Source: Ferroglobus sp964463865 (GTDB lineage: Archaea > Halobacteriota > Archaeoglobi > Archaeoglobales > Archaeoglobaceae). From it: a stretch of DNA of 43,311 bases. A program made the translations under genes and the position numbers. The stretch lies in NCBI GenBank assembly GCA_964463865.1, contig CAYXDX010000003.1:1-43311 (forward strand), read 5' to 3'. This document shows positions 23,729-31,816 of the stretch, piece by piece. Numbering within the stretch: the first letter of the stretch is position 1; each line of letters starts with the position of its first letter. The notes beneath the pieces are model-generated. The model was not told the DNA's origin. It did not search any database and saw nothing but the letters and a program-made list of their open reading frames with translations.

Positions 23729-25189
23729 CATGTTCAAACCTTCCACGAAAGCTTCGACGCTCGCCATTATTATGTCGGTCCTCGCTCCCCTTGACGTCAC
23801 AATTTTGTCTCCTCTTCTCAACTGCACTATTACCTCGACGAGAGCGTCGGTTCCGCCAGTTATCGCGTCCACGTGGTAGCTCACGAGCTCGATGTCGGCA
23901 TACTCTTTTACGGCCCTCTTTATCGCGTTTATCGCCGCGTCCACCGGTCCAACGCCGACTCCCGCTTCGACGAATTCCTTCCCGTTTATCTTTATCTTTA
24001 CGCTCGCCGTTGGAGTTATGTGCGCGCCGCTTACGACGTTCAAGTCAAGGAGCTCGACCTTCCTCTCCTTCTTTATCTGCAGGACTGTCTCTATTATCGC
24101 TCTAACGTCCGCGTCCGTCACGCGCTTGCCTTTGTCTCCTATCTCTTTTACCCTCTTCAGGATCTCCTGCATCTGCTCTTTCGAAGCTTTGTATCCGAGC
24201 TCTTTCATTATCGCTTCCACGCTCGCTCTCCCCGCGTGTTTTCCGAGGACGATGCTCCTCGTCCTTCCTATTACTTCTGGAGATATCGGTTCGTAGGTCT
24301 TCGCGTCTCTCAAGATGGCGGACGTGTGTATTCCGCTTTCGTGCGTGAAAGCGTTTTCGCCAACTATCGGTTTGTTCGGAGGAACGACAACTCTCGTCAG
24401 TTTTTCGACGAGCTTGGAAGTCGGATAGATGGCTTTCTTGTTAATCTTCGTCTTTATACCGTAGAGGTATTCGAGAGCCATCACGACTTCTTCAAGAGCG
24501 GCATTTCCGGCTCTCTCTCCGAGACCGTTTATACAGCAGTGGATCTCGTCCGCTCCACCTTTAACCGCGAATATCGTGTTCGCAGTGGCCAATCCGAAAT
24601 CATCGTGACCGTGAAAAGCTATCGGAAGCTTAACAACCTTTTTTAACTCGGACATTATTTTTTCGGCTTTTTCCGGGGTGAGAACGCCTACGGTGTCTGT
24701 GAACGTTAACCTGTCCGCTCCTGCCTCCTCTCCAGCTTTGAGTAACCTCTTTATGAACTCGAAATCCGCTCTTGAAGCATCCTCTCCTCCAAATTCGACG
24801 ATCAGTCCCCTCTCTTTGGCGTATTCTACTGCCTCGATCGACATTTGTATCACGTCTTCTCTCGTCTTGCCAGGGAACTTGCTCTTGATGTGGATGTCCG
24901 ACGACGGAGCCACCATGAATATCGAATCAGCTCCAGCGTCAGCGGCAGCGTCTATGTCCTCTTTTTTAATCCTTCCGAAGCTGCAGATCTCAGCCTTTAA
25001 TCCCGCTTCGCTTATGGCCTTTATCGCTTTGAACTCTCCTTCGGACGCGATGGCCGTTCCGGCCTCTATTATGTCGACTCCGAGGTTGTCGAGAGCTTCG
25101 GCTATCATCAGCTTCTGCTCGACGCTGAGCGAAACGCCCGGCGTTTGTTCGCCGTCTCTGAGCGTCGTGTCTAAGATCGTTACTGACAT
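23720..25189 (-). CDS. cimA: Citramalate/2-isopropylmalate synthase family enzyme
   Basis: The 489-aa enzyme condenses acetyl-CoA with a 2-oxo acid. Family motifs are complete: DTTLRDGEQTPGVSL (metal Asp and catalytic Arg), FHGHDDFGLATAN (metal His), GLGERAGNAALEEV, and a C-terminal LeuA allosteric domain (about 365-489). From memory of the M. jannaschii pair, the segments EAGTAIASEGE and AEICSF are closer to citramalate synthase (MJ1392) than to isopropylmalate synthase (MJ1195). I therefore favour pyruvate as the acceptor, on the threonine-independent isoleucine route. LeuA remains possible. It lies 16 bp downstream of the archaetidylserine synthase gene and may be cotranscribed with it. 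Confidence 0.85.
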   Translation of the reverse strand: MSVTILDTTLRDGEQTPGVSLSVEQKLMIAEALDNLGVDIIEAGTAIASEGEFKAIKAISEAGLKAEICSFGRIKKEDIDAAADAGADSIFMVAPSSDIHIKSKFPGKTREDVIQMSIEAVEYAKERGLIVEFGGEDASRADFEFIKRLLKAGEEAGADRLTFTDTVGVLTPEKAEKIMSELKKVVKLPIAFHGHDDFGLATANTIFAVKGGADEIHCCINGLGERAGNAALEEVVMALEYLYGIKTKINKKAIYPTSKLVEKLTRVVVPPNKPIVGENAFTHESGIHTSAILRDAKTYEPISPEVIGRTRSIVLGKHAGRASVEAIMKELGYKASKEQMQEILKRVKEIGDKGKRVTDADVRAIIETVLQIKKERKVELLDLNVVSGAHITPTASVKIKINGKEFVEAGVGVGPVDAAINAIKRAVKEYADIELVSYHVDAITGGTDALVEVIVQLRRGDKIVTSRGARTDIIMASVEAFVEGLNMLL

Positions 25190-25205
25190 TAAGCTAAAGT
25201 AAGAT

Positions 25206-25772
25206 TTAACGTGGTTTATAAAGATTTTTAGCGAGCGGCGAGAGTAGGTAGAGAGTGGAGAGTGACAGAATGAGAATCGAGAACTCTTTTTTGACTGCGG
25301 CGAGGATTATCGATACTGCTGCGAGAGATAGAAGCCTCTCGTCTTTTATCTTCCTGTATTCTATGCTGCTCACCATGAAAAACGAGAGTATCAGCGAAGA
25401 TACTGCTGCGGCGTTTTTCGAGTAGTAGAGGAGCGGCACGACGATCATCGCCGAAGACGTGACGGGAAAACCTACGAAGTTCTCGGTTTTTAACGTAACG
25501 AACCTCGACAGCCTGTAGAGGGCGGCTAAAAAGTAAGGCAGAGCGTATATTCCGATAAAGTACGCTGGTGCGACGCCGAAAGACACGAGGTCCGCGAGAG
25601 CATCCAAAAACTTTCCGAGCTCGCCCGACCCGAACTTCCTCGCGAAGTATCCGTCGAAACCGTCGGCAAGAGCGGACACGAATATTAGCGAGGGGTTGTT
25701 GTAGTATATCGCGAGAAATCCGAAGGAAGCGTTTATGATTGAGAATAAGTCGGCGACTTTAACCTTGCTCAT
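25206..25772 (-). CDS. pssA: CDP-archaeol:serine phosphatidyltransferase (archaetidylserine synthase)
   Basis: The 188-aa membrane enzyme carries the CDP-alcohol phosphotransferase signature: ADGFDGYFAR then G-x3-D-x3-D (Asp37 to Asp61). Several hydrophobic helices fill the C-terminal half. In archaea this family makes archaetidylserine from CDP-archaeol and L-serine. Its start overlaps the end of the decarboxylase gene by 14 bp, so product and next enzyme are encoded together. The spacing within the signature is one residue shorter than I recall for the canonical motif (x7 rather than x8 after AR). Confidence 0.92.
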   Translation of the reverse strand: MSKVKVADLFSIINASFGFLAIYYNNPSLIFVSALADGFDGYFARKFGSGELGKFLDALADLVSFGVAPAYFIGIYALPYFLAALYRLSRFVTLKTENFVGFPVTSSAMIVVPLLYYSKNAAAVSSLILSFFMVSSIEYRKIKDERLLSLAAVSIILAAVKKEFSILILSLSTLYLLSPLAKNLYKPR

Positions 25773-26334
25773 CTCTCACAGCTATAGTCTCTCCAGCTTT
25801 AACCTTTTCTCCGACGGCCCTGACAATTTTGTATTTTTCGGGAACCTCGAGAGCAACCCTCGAACCGAAGGCTATCATTCCTATCTTTTGCCCCTTCTCG
25901 ACCCTCTCCCCTTCTTTTACCCAGCATCGTATTCTCCTCGCGAAAGCTCCGGCTATCTGTTCGACTTTAAAAGTTCCGTCTTCGCTCTCTATCTCTATTA
26001 CGCTCTTTTCCGACTCTCCTCTTATGAACGCCGGTAACTTTTTACCCGGAACGAACTTCACGGACCTAACGATTCCGGATACCGGAGCCCTCTGCACGTG
26101 GCAGTCGAAGGGACTCATGAATATCTCGACTCTTTTCTCGCTCACGAAGTCTACTTTACCGTCTGCTGGCGACACGACGTCGCGCTCGATGGACCTTTCA
26201 GGATCTCTAAAGAAGAACAGCGTAAACGCCACGGCGAGAATCAGCGGTATCGATAGCGGCTTGTATACGAGAAACACGAGCGCAGTGGCGAGAACTTCCA
26301 CTGCGGCTATTTTTATTCCCTCTCTCGTGACCAT
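25759..26334 (-). CDS. asd: Archaetidylserine decarboxylase (pyruvoyl-dependent PSD family)
   Basis: The 191-aa protein should decarboxylate archaetidylserine to archaetidylethanolamine. An N-terminal membrane helix pair (about 10-42) is followed by FFRDPER, SPADGKV and MSPFDCHVQRAPVSG, all typical of the short PSD-like family. The self-cleavage site is the Gly-Ser in IAFGSRVAL (Gly157-Ser158), where serine becomes the pyruvoyl cofactor. It overlaps the archaeosortase gene by 22 bp upstream and pssA by 14 bp downstream, so the three genes are tightly linked. Confidence 0.93.
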   Translation of the reverse strand: MVTREGIKIAAVEVLATALVFLVYKPLSIPLILAVAFTLFFFRDPERSIERDVVSPADGKVDFVSEKRVEIFMSPFDCHVQRAPVSGIVRSVKFVPGKKLPAFIRGESEKSVIEIESEDGTFKVEQIAGAFARRIRCWVKEGERVEKGQKIGMIAFGSRVALEVPEKYKIVRAVGEKVKAGETIAVRDEQG

Positions 26335-27059
26335 GTTTCCACCATTAAGTCCTTGGCTCTAAATATATCGTCTGCGAACTCCGGGAGGTATTTGAAGACT
26401 TGCATCGAGATCAGTATTAGGGCGAGCGTGGCGAGAACTTTCGAGATCACGTGATGAGCAACGTAAAAGCTGTTCTCTCCGAACCACTCACCCCCGTAAG
26501 CGGCGACGATGAACACGTTCCTCAGCAGGTTCAAAACGTATATCACCGGAACTGAGACGAGAAAAGCCTTGACTCTGTTCGAAAGCTTCGAATTCGTTCC
26601 TATCGTTATTCCGGCGAAGAGCGATATGCTTTCAATTCCCGTGCACGCGAGTATTATCTGAACGACCTTTCCGTTGTATTCGATCTTGTCTCCGTAGATG
26701 TTGAAGTCGAATCCCAGCGCGGACGCGAGAGAGACGGTCTGTCTCGCGACGACCTCTATCAGCTCCTTTCCGAGCGGAGTTTCTGCGAAGGAGAAGTAAA
26801 TCAGCGACGAAATTGCAGCGATGAGTGTCAACCTTACGAACGTTTCGTCGTTGTTCTTCAAAATGCTCGCGCCGAAAATCGAGAAAGTAACGAACGCGGC
26901 AACCATAACTCCGGTGTTGAAGTAATCTTCGATTCCGAGGTAGTAAGGAACGTTAGACAGCCAGTAAATTCCGAAGAGAATCCAGGAGATAGCACCTACG
27001 TATCTTTTTTTCGTCGCCGCGTACATTATCATCAGAACGAACGAGACGAATTGAAGCAT
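26313..27059 (-). CDS. artA: Archaeosortase (exosortase superfamily transpeptidase)
   Basis: The 248-aa polytopic protein has about seven or eight membrane helices and the exosortase/archaeosortase catalytic set: Cys139 in LACTGIES, Arg180 in LLRNVF and a His pair (202-203) in AHHVISK. In Haloferax, ArtA cleaves a C-terminal PGF-CTERM signal and, with PssA and PssD, attaches the protein to a lipid. Here artA, asd and pssA overlap in one operon, strong support for the same pathway. I find no PGF-CTERM substrate in the window, so targets must be elsewhere. It is divergent from the PHP gene with a 38-bp gap. Confidence 0.9.
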   Translation of the reverse strand: MLQFVSFVLMIMYAATKKRYVGAISWILFGIYWLSNVPYYLGIEDYFNTGVMVAAFVTFSIFGASILKNNDETFVRLTLIAAISSLIYFSFAETPLGKELIEVVARQTVSLASALGFDFNIYGDKIEYNGKVVQIILACTGIESISLFAGITIGTNSKLSNRVKAFLVSVPVIYVLNLLRNVFIVAAYGGEWFGENSFYVAHHVISKVLATLALILISMQVFKYLPEFADDIFRAKDLMVETWSRERE

Positions 27060-27097
27060 GGCAAATCGTTTTATGCAGAGAATATACAGTTTTCGTC

Positions 27098-27736
27098 GTG
27101 TTCGACCTTCACGTTCACAGCAGCTATTCGGACGGAAGCGGTAAAATCATGGAGATAGTCGAAAAAGCTAAGGAACGCAGGCTGGAGGTAATCTGCATAG
27201 CCGACCACTCTGTGGAGCATCCGAAAGGGTTGGACGAACGGAAAGCGAGGAGGAGAATCGCTGAGATAGAAATGGCTGAGCAGAAGTTCGGGATAAGGAT
27301 ACTGAACGGTATCGAGTGCGGAATTCTGGAAGGCGGAAGGATAGAAAAACCGGAAGTTGAGTTCGACTTCGTAATCGCGTCGATTCACGCGTATCTGACT
27401 CCGGAAGAATACTACAGGAGGTTGCGGGAGTGCATAAAAACTCAGGACGTTCACGTTCTTGGTCACCTGCACTCGGACATGTTCGGACTGAACGGAAGGA
27501 TCCCGGAATACGATCTCGAAATATTAGACCTCGCCAAAGAGAACTGCGTCGCTATAGAGGTGAACAATCACCACAGGTCGCCGCCGCTCGACCTGATTGA
27601 GGAGGCCGGGAGGAAGGGTTTGATTTACTCTATAGGCAGCGACGCGCACACGGTTACGAGAGTCGGTGACGTGTCGTGGGCGAAGAAAATCGCGGAAAAG
27701 TTTTTCAGGAAGAGCGTCTTAGAGGTGATACTGTGA
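27098..27736 (+). CDS. PHP-domain metal-dependent hydrolase
   Basis: The 212-aa protein is a single PHP domain. Metal ligands are visible in DLHVHSSYSDGSG (residues 3-15), CIADHSVEHP, GIECGI, VLGHLHSD and the C-terminal GSDAHTV. PHP proteins are phosphoesterases (histidinol phosphatase, polymerase-associated exonuclease and others); the substrate here is unknown. Start is GTG 27098, with a TATA-like cgttttatgc about 26 bp upstream. The last codon overlaps the GTG of the Nudix gene (GTGA), so translation is probably coupled. Confidence 0.9.
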   Translation: MFDLHVHSSYSDGSGKIMEIVEKAKERRLEVICIADHSVEHPKGLDERKARRRIAEIEMAEQKFGIRILNGIECGILEGGRIEKPEVEFDFVIASIHAYLTPEEYYRRLRECIKTQDVHVLGHLHSDMFGLNGRIPEYDLEILDLAKENCVAIEVNNHHRSPPLDLIEEAGRKGLIYSIGSDAHTVTRVGDVSWAKKIAEKFFRKSVLEVIL

Positions 27737-28146
27737 AGTGCATAACTCTCACAGTCGATGCTATAATTCCTTACAGAGGAGGAATAGTTCTCGTAAAAAG
27801 AAAGAACGATCCGTTCAAGGGAAAATATGCTCTGCCAGGCGGAATAGTTGAATACGGAGAAAGCGTGGAGGATGCGGTTTTGAGAGAGGCCGAAGAGGAG
27901 ACCGGATTGAAGTGCAGAATAGAAAGGCTCGTCGGAGTTTACTCCGATCCTAACAGAGACCCAAGAGGACACTACGTTTCCGTCTGCTTTATACTCGTTC
28001 CCGTTGGAGGTGAGCTAAAGGCTGGAAGCGACGCGGAAGACGTGAAAGTTTTTAAACTGAGCGAACTTCCTGAACTTGCTTTCGACCACGAAAAAATGAT
28101 TAAGGATGCGGAGGTGCATATCCGTGGAATTTTGTCCGAAGTGTAA
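27733..28146 (+). CDS. Nudix hydrolase
   Basis: The 137-aa protein has a full Nudix box (from GGIVEYGESVEDAV to REAEEETGL, about residues 36-59) that binds Mg2+ and hydrolyses nucleoside-diphosphate derivatives. The LVKRKNDPFKGKYALPGG lead-in resembles archaeal ADP-ribose pyrophosphatases such as the characterised M. jannaschii enzyme, so ADP-ribose is a reasonable guess. The GTG start at 27733 overlaps the stop of the PHP gene. An upstream in-frame ATG (27676) lies inside that gene and is disfavoured. The 3' end overlaps tfs by 23 bp. Confidence 0.92.
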   Translation: MKCITLTVDAIIPYRGGIVLVKRKNDPFKGKYALPGGIVEYGESVEDAVLREAEEETGLKCRIERLVGVYSDPNRDPRGHYVSVCFILVPVGGELKAGSDAEDVKVFKLSELPELAFDHEKMIKDAEVHIRGILSEV

Positions 28147-28432
28147 GAGCATAATGCTCTACCAAGGAGACAAGGCCGTTTGCAGGAAGTGTGGATACGA
28201 GAAAGAAGCTGAGGCGAAGGAGCTCGTGACTGTGTCTAAGAGAAACAAGGAGGAGATACCGGTTATCGAAGAGGAGAACGTCAAAACCTTGCCGACGACT
28301 AACGTCGTCTGTCCTGCCTGTGGCAACAGGGAAGCTTACTGGTGGCTCAGACAACTCAGAGCGGCCGACGAAAGCGAGGTCAGGTTTTTCAGGTGCACGA
28401 AGTGTGGTAAAACCTGGAGGGAATACGACTAA
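28124..28432 (+). CDS. tfs: Transcription factor S (TFIIS/RPB9-like cleavage factor)
   Basis: The 102-aa protein has two zinc ribbons. The N-terminal one (FCPKCKSIM, CRKCGYEK) resembles RPB9. The C-terminal one (CPACGNREAYWW to FRCTKCGKTWREYD) contains the TFIIS hairpin acidic pair in RAADESEVRF. TFS rescues backtracked archaeal RNA polymerase by stimulating transcript cleavage. GTG 28124 is chosen because the zinc ribbon starts at once and GAGGTG (28111-28116) precedes it. It overlaps the Nudix gene and converges on the GNAT gene (4-bp overlap). Confidence 0.96.
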   Translation: MEFCPKCKSIMLYQGDKAVCRKCGYEKEAEAKELVTVSKRNKEEIPVIEEENVKTLPTTNVVCPACGNREAYWWLRQLRAADESEVRFFRCTKCGKTWREYD

Positions 28433-28947
28433 ACGTTTAACGCCATTTTTATCGCCGCCTCGTTTCTACCCATTATGTAGAGCTCCGGTCCGAGCCTTTT
28501 TTCCGTTTTAAAACCGAATTTTTTGAAGATGTGGATTGCAGCTTCGTTCTTCTCGTTTATAAACGCTATGAGCTTTTTTATGTTCGAGTCTTTCGCTATC
28601 TCTATCATCTCTCTGACCATGTTCTGTCCGAGCTTCTTGTTCTGGTAGTCGTCGTGGACGATTATTCCGATTTCCGCGGAACTGTTGCTGTGCCTTATCA
28701 ACCTCGCTTCCGCGACTATTTCGCCCTTCTCGTTTTCGGCTACGATCGAAAAAACGTTTTTGAAGTCTACCCGATCGAGCATGTCTTTTACCTCGTCTTT
28801 CGTGAACCTGTAAGGTCTCAGGAACCTCAGAGACTTTTCGGACAGCGTCGTATACATCTTAACGAGTTTCTCCAGGTCGTCCTTTCTCGGAAACCTAAGC
28901 AGCACGCTCTCTCCCGTTGCTATCTTTACCTTTTTCGGCAGGCTCAC
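28429..28947 (-). CDS. GNAT-family N-acetyltransferase
   Basis: The 172-aa protein shows the GNAT fold: an RFPRKDDLEKLVKMY start, the central strand AEIGIIVHDDYQNKKLGQNM with the acetyl-CoA-binding Q/R-x-x-G-x-G/A loop (here QNKKLGQN), and IHIFKKFGFKTEKRLG. The length fits a single GNAT domain of the RimI/PatA-like type. Substrate unknown. It converges on tfs and starts 115 bp before tRNA-Ser in the other direction. Confidence 0.88.
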   Translation of the reverse strand: MSLPKKVKIATGESVLLRFPRKDDLEKLVKMYTTLSEKSLRFLRPYRFTKDEVKDMLDRVDFKNVFSIVAENEKGEIVAEARLIRHSNSSAEIGIIVHDDYQNKKLGQNMVREMIEIAKDSNIKKLIAFINEKNEAAIHIFKKFGFKTEKRLGPELYIMGRNEAAIKMALNV

Positions 28948-29061
28948 CGGTTTAAAGTTCTCGATCGAGCATTAATATATTTTTGTTTATTGAAAAATCA
29001 TTATAAATTGTGATTGCAAACAAAACGTTTAAAACCAGATCGCGAAATTAATATCGTAAAA

Positions 29062-29142
29062 GCCGGGGTTGCCGAGTGGTAAGGCGGCGGCCTGCTAAGC
29101 CGCTGGGCTCTGCCCGCGTGGGTTCGAATCCCACCCCCGGCG
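29062..29142 (+). tRNA. tRNA-Ser (anticodon GCU)
   Basis: An 81-nt class II tRNA without intron. Acceptor stem GCCGGGG pairs with CCCCGGC (29135-29141), discriminator G. The anticodon stem GCGGC/GCCGC holds loop CTGCTAA with GCT at 29094-29096. A long variable arm (gggctctgccc region) and T stem GTGGG/CCCAC with TTCGAAT are present. CCA is not encoded. A TATA-like cgtttaaaacc (about 29023-29034) lies suitably upstream. Confidence 0.97.
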
Positions 29143-29145
29143 CTT

Positions 29146-29292
29146 TTACTTCTGCTTTGAACACGAAAACGCTATTGCATCTTCTGGATCTTCCGTCGTA
29201 AGAGCCTTGGAAACGTCCTTTATTATCTCGTGCGGTATTCTCGGCTCGTCTTCGCTCCAGCGTCCGACGGTGGAGAACGGGACGTTTTCGAA
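29146..29292 (-). other. Protein-like open stretch without a start codon
   Basis: On the minus strand 48 codons read FENVPFSTVGRWSEDEPR and later HEIIKDVSKAL, ending FSCSKQK before a TAA at 29146-29148. The composition is protein-like and unlike the other frames. A TGA precedes it by two codons, and there is no ATG, GTG or TTG at its start, so it is either a decayed small gene, a frameshifted gene (an overlapping TTG frame exists) or chance. Confidence 0.3.
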
Positions 29293-29357
29293 TGTTCAAA
29301 AACTTAAATTCGCCAAGTTAAAAGGCGGTCAAGCACTCACTCTGGCGAGGCTTAAAT

Positions 29358-29528
29358 TCAAAACTCGAACGGTCTGACGTCGTCTTCTGGCTTCAGGGGT
29401 TTACGCGGTTCTGGGACGTCTATTTCTCTCCTCAGGCTAAACGTGGCTCCGCACTTCGTGCACTTGAGGATCAGGCTGAAGCTGACCTTGAACGTGTCGT
29501 TCCCGCAAACTCTACACGTGAAATACAT
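29358..29528 (-). CDS. Small zinc-ribbon protein, 56 aa
   Basis: A short minus-strand gene from ATG 29528 encodes MYFTCRVCGNDTF, then LKCTKCGATFSL, a perfect two-knuckle zinc ribbon, followed by a proline-rich acidic tail ending VRPFEF. Four cysteines in CxxC pairs should bind one zinc. Such small ribbons may bind nucleic acid or a protein partner. It is downstream of the Yip1-like gene on the same strand with a 40-bp gap. Family not recognised. Confidence 0.8.
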   Translation of the reverse strand: MYFTCRVCGNDTFKVSFSLILKCTKCGATFSLRREIDVPEPRKPLKPEDDVRPFEF

Positions 29529-29568
29529 AATAATTAATGTTGATCGATCTTAAACTTAAGCTTTTGCG

Positions 29569-30213
29569 TCAGATCGACCTCGCGGCGAAAACGACGTAGG
29601 CGCCGTATATGGCTGCGGGTATTAACACCGAGATGGCAGCCTTTCTTAATTCGAGTCCTCTGGCGTGCTTGAGGGCGAAGCTCCAGATTACGAAACTCCA
29701 GATCAGCGCAGCGGAGCTTATTATCAGATTCGAGATAATAACATCGTGTGGAACCATCGAATACATTACGCTTTTGAACAGCTCTGGATTCTGCTGCAGG
29801 TCTTGAATGCTCATCTTTGGAAGCTTCGCGTTCGATATGTAGCTCACGGAAATCGGAACCGTTATCAGCGAGGAAACGAGCATGGGAAAGAATCCGTATC
29901 CGACGAACTCGAGCGTTCTTTTGAAACTACCTTCTCCTCCGAATATCGAAGTGATGCCGAACATTATTCCGGCTACGACGAGCCACAGAGCAAAGGTCGT
30001 GAGAATTGCTCCAAAAACTCCGAATGTGGCGCCGATCTTCAAGAACTTTGCGAAGTCTTCGGGAAAAGTTTCGCTCAACTTCGTCAGTAGAACGAACTGG
30101 TAGTATCCTGAAACGATCGAAATCGCGAGAAGTATGATTGCCGGATATATCAGCTTCGGCTCTCTGTTCTTGAGCTCCGCGAAGAACTCGTCTGGGTTGG
30201 TCACGAACTTCAT
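29569..30213 (-). CDS. Yip1-like polytopic membrane protein
   Basis: The 214-aa protein starts with NPDEFFAELKNREPKLIYP, the common opening of prokaryotic Yip1-domain proteins, and has five hydrophobic helices. The third segment carries FGGEGSFKRTLEFVGYGFFP, the family's conserved core. Eukaryotic Yip1 proteins work in membrane traffic; the archaeal role is unknown. It may be cotranscribed with the downstream zinc-ribbon gene. Confidence 0.85.
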   Translation of the reverse strand: MKFVTNPDEFFAELKNREPKLIYPAIILLAISIVSGYYQFVLLTKLSETFPEDFAKFLKIGATFGVFGAILTTFALWLVVAGIMFGITSIFGGEGSFKRTLEFVGYGFFPMLVSSLITVPISVSYISNAKLPKMSIQDLQQNPELFKSVMYSMVPHDVIISNLIISSAALIWSFVIWSFALKHARGLELRKAAISVLIPAAIYGAYVVFAARSI

Positions 30214-30264
30214 AAGAAAGAAAAATTGATTCTGGTAATTTAAATTTTCTGATGGCTTAAATCT

Positions 30265-30639
30265 TTATGTGTCCTTCGCGAAAGCGACGACCTCCATTTC
30301 GATATCAACACCCTTCGGGAGTCTCGAGACCTCCACGACAGCTCTGGCCGGCTTCCACTCTTTGAAGTATTCGGAGTAGATCTTGTTGAACTCGTCGAAC
30401 TTGCTCAAGTCCGTGAGGTATACCGTCACCTTCACGACGTCGTTCAGGTCGAGGTTCACAGCTTTTAGGATCTCTCTTACGTTCTCTATAACCGTTCTAA
30501 CTCTTTCCTCGAAATTTTCCGGAATTTTACTGTCTTTCAGCGGAATCTGGCCGGAAACGAACACGAAGTTTCCGACTTTAACGGCCTGACTGTATGGCCC
30601 TACCGGTTTCGGCGCTTTTTCCGTGAACACAGCTTCCAT
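30265..30639 (-). CDS. ridA: RidA family enamine/imine deaminase
   Basis: The 124-aa protein has the complete RidA signature: KPVGPYSQAVKVGNFVFVSGQIP, VRTVIENVREILKAV, and the C-terminal PARAVVEVSRLPKGVDIEMEVVA with the arginine that binds the substrate carboxylate (PARAVV). It should hydrolyse reactive 2-aminoacrylate-type enamines formed by PLP enzymes. Length and ends agree with the family. Confidence 0.96.
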   Translation of the reverse strand: MEAVFTEKAPKPVGPYSQAVKVGNFVFVSGQIPLKDSKIPENFEERVRTVIENVREILKAVNLDLNDVVKVTVYLTDLSKFDEFNKIYSEYFKEWKPARAVVEVSRLPKGVDIEMEVVAFAKDT

Positions 30640-30696
30640 GACCTAAACTCGCTGTGAAGCTTAAAATTTTTATTTTATAGAGAGTCAAAAGACTCC

Positions 30697-31794
30697 ATGA
30701 GCGAAGTATTTTTTGCCGACGCCTCGGCCGAAGTCAGGGAGCTCGAAAAGTGGTATCAGCCCTCGCAAAGCCTCGCTTTTAAACTCCAGAAACTCATAGA
30801 CGAGAGCGGAATTTTTCAGAACATCTCGAAGGGTGATGTAGTTGCCGTCAAAACGCACTTCGGCGACCACGGAACGACGAAGACCTTGAGATCTCTCTTC
30901 TTGAGGAAGATCGTCGAGAAAATTAAGGAATACGGAGGTAAACCTTTCGTTACCGAAACAACCGGACTTGGGATGATCAACGATAGGAGCACGGCTGTGG
31001 GCAGACTTTTAATCGCGGAGGAGAACGGATATACCCCTCAGACGGTGGCAGCGCCCATAATCATCGCCGACGGACTGCTCGGGCTCGACGGAGTAAAAGT
31101 TGAGGTAAACGGAAAGCACCTGAAAGAAGTTTACGTGGCGAAAGCGATAGCTGAAGCGGACTTCGTCGTCGTGGCGACGCACTTCAAGTTGCACTTTCAG
31201 GCGGGGATCGGCGGGAGCCTCAAGAACATAGGAGTAGGCTGCGTAACGAAAACGACGAAGTACGACATCCACGTTCCGAACCCACCTTACATAGACAAGG
31301 AAAGGTGCGTGGAGTGTGGAAAATGCGTCGAAATATGTCCGGTCGACGCGATAAAGAACTACGAAATCGATCTTGACCTGTGTCTCAAGTGCACGGGCTG
31401 TAGCGAGGTGTGTGAATACAGGGCTGTCAGAATAAAGCCTTGGCTTGTTGGCGAAGAGATTTCTGAAAGGCTCGTAGAGGCGGCGAAGGGCGTGATAGAT
31501 CTCGTCGGAAAGGAGAACTTCGCGTATCTGAACTTCGTCGTTGATGTTACTCCTCACTGCGATTGCCACCCTTACAGCGGTATTCCGATGATTCCGGACG
31601 TCGGCGTCTTCGCGTCGAACGACATAGTTTCGGTGGACAAAGCGAGCTTCGACGCTTACGTGAGCGAGGAAAATACGAGCAAAGCGCTTATAGATGGAAA
31701 GTTCTGGGAGTGGACGAAACCTGAAAGGCAGATTTACTACGCGGAGGAAATCGGGCTCGGAGAAGCGAAATACGAGTTGAATAAATTATTTTAA
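30697..31794 (+). CDS. DUF362-domain protein with two [4Fe-4S] clusters
   Basis: The 365-aa protein contains a DUF362 domain split around a ferredoxin-like insert. The N-terminal part reads VAVKTHFGDHGTTKTL and KPFVTETTGLGM. Two cluster motifs follow, CVECGKCVEICPVDAI and CLKCTGCSEVCEY (about residues 205-245). The C-terminal part has VDVTPHCDCHPYSGIPMIPDVG. DUF362 proteins are common in anaerobes and of unsettled function, probably redox. A TATA-like ttttattttatag lies about 26 bp before ATG 30697, so a leaderless transcript is likely. Confidence 0.9.
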   Translation: MSEVFFADASAEVRELEKWYQPSQSLAFKLQKLIDESGIFQNISKGDVVAVKTHFGDHGTTKTLRSLFLRKIVEKIKEYGGKPFVTETTGLGMINDRSTAVGRLLIAEENGYTPQTVAAPIIIADGLLGLDGVKVEVNGKHLKEVYVAKAIAEADFVVVATHFKLHFQAGIGGSLKNIGVGCVTKTTKYDIHVPNPPYIDKERCVECGKCVEICPVDAIKNYEIDLDLCLKCTGCSEVCEYRAVRIKPWLVGEEISERLVEAAKGVIDLVGKENFAYLNFVVDVTPHCDCHPYSGIPMIPDVGVFASNDIVSVDKASFDAYVSEENTSKALIDGKFWEWTKPERQIYYAEEIGLGEAKYELNKLF

Positions 31795-31816
31795 CCCATT
31801 ACTTTCCTCTTATTCC

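Noticed and set aside
23873..24646. 257-aa plus-strand ORF opposite the citramalate synthase
   Set aside because: Antisense shadow of a gene with complete family motifs; Tyr/Phe/Arg-rich with no family pattern.
29048..29299. 83-aa ORF antisense to tRNA-Ser
   Set aside because: It runs through the tRNA on the opposite strand and its peptide (GFEPTRAEPSGLAGRR) is the usual translation of tRNA complement.
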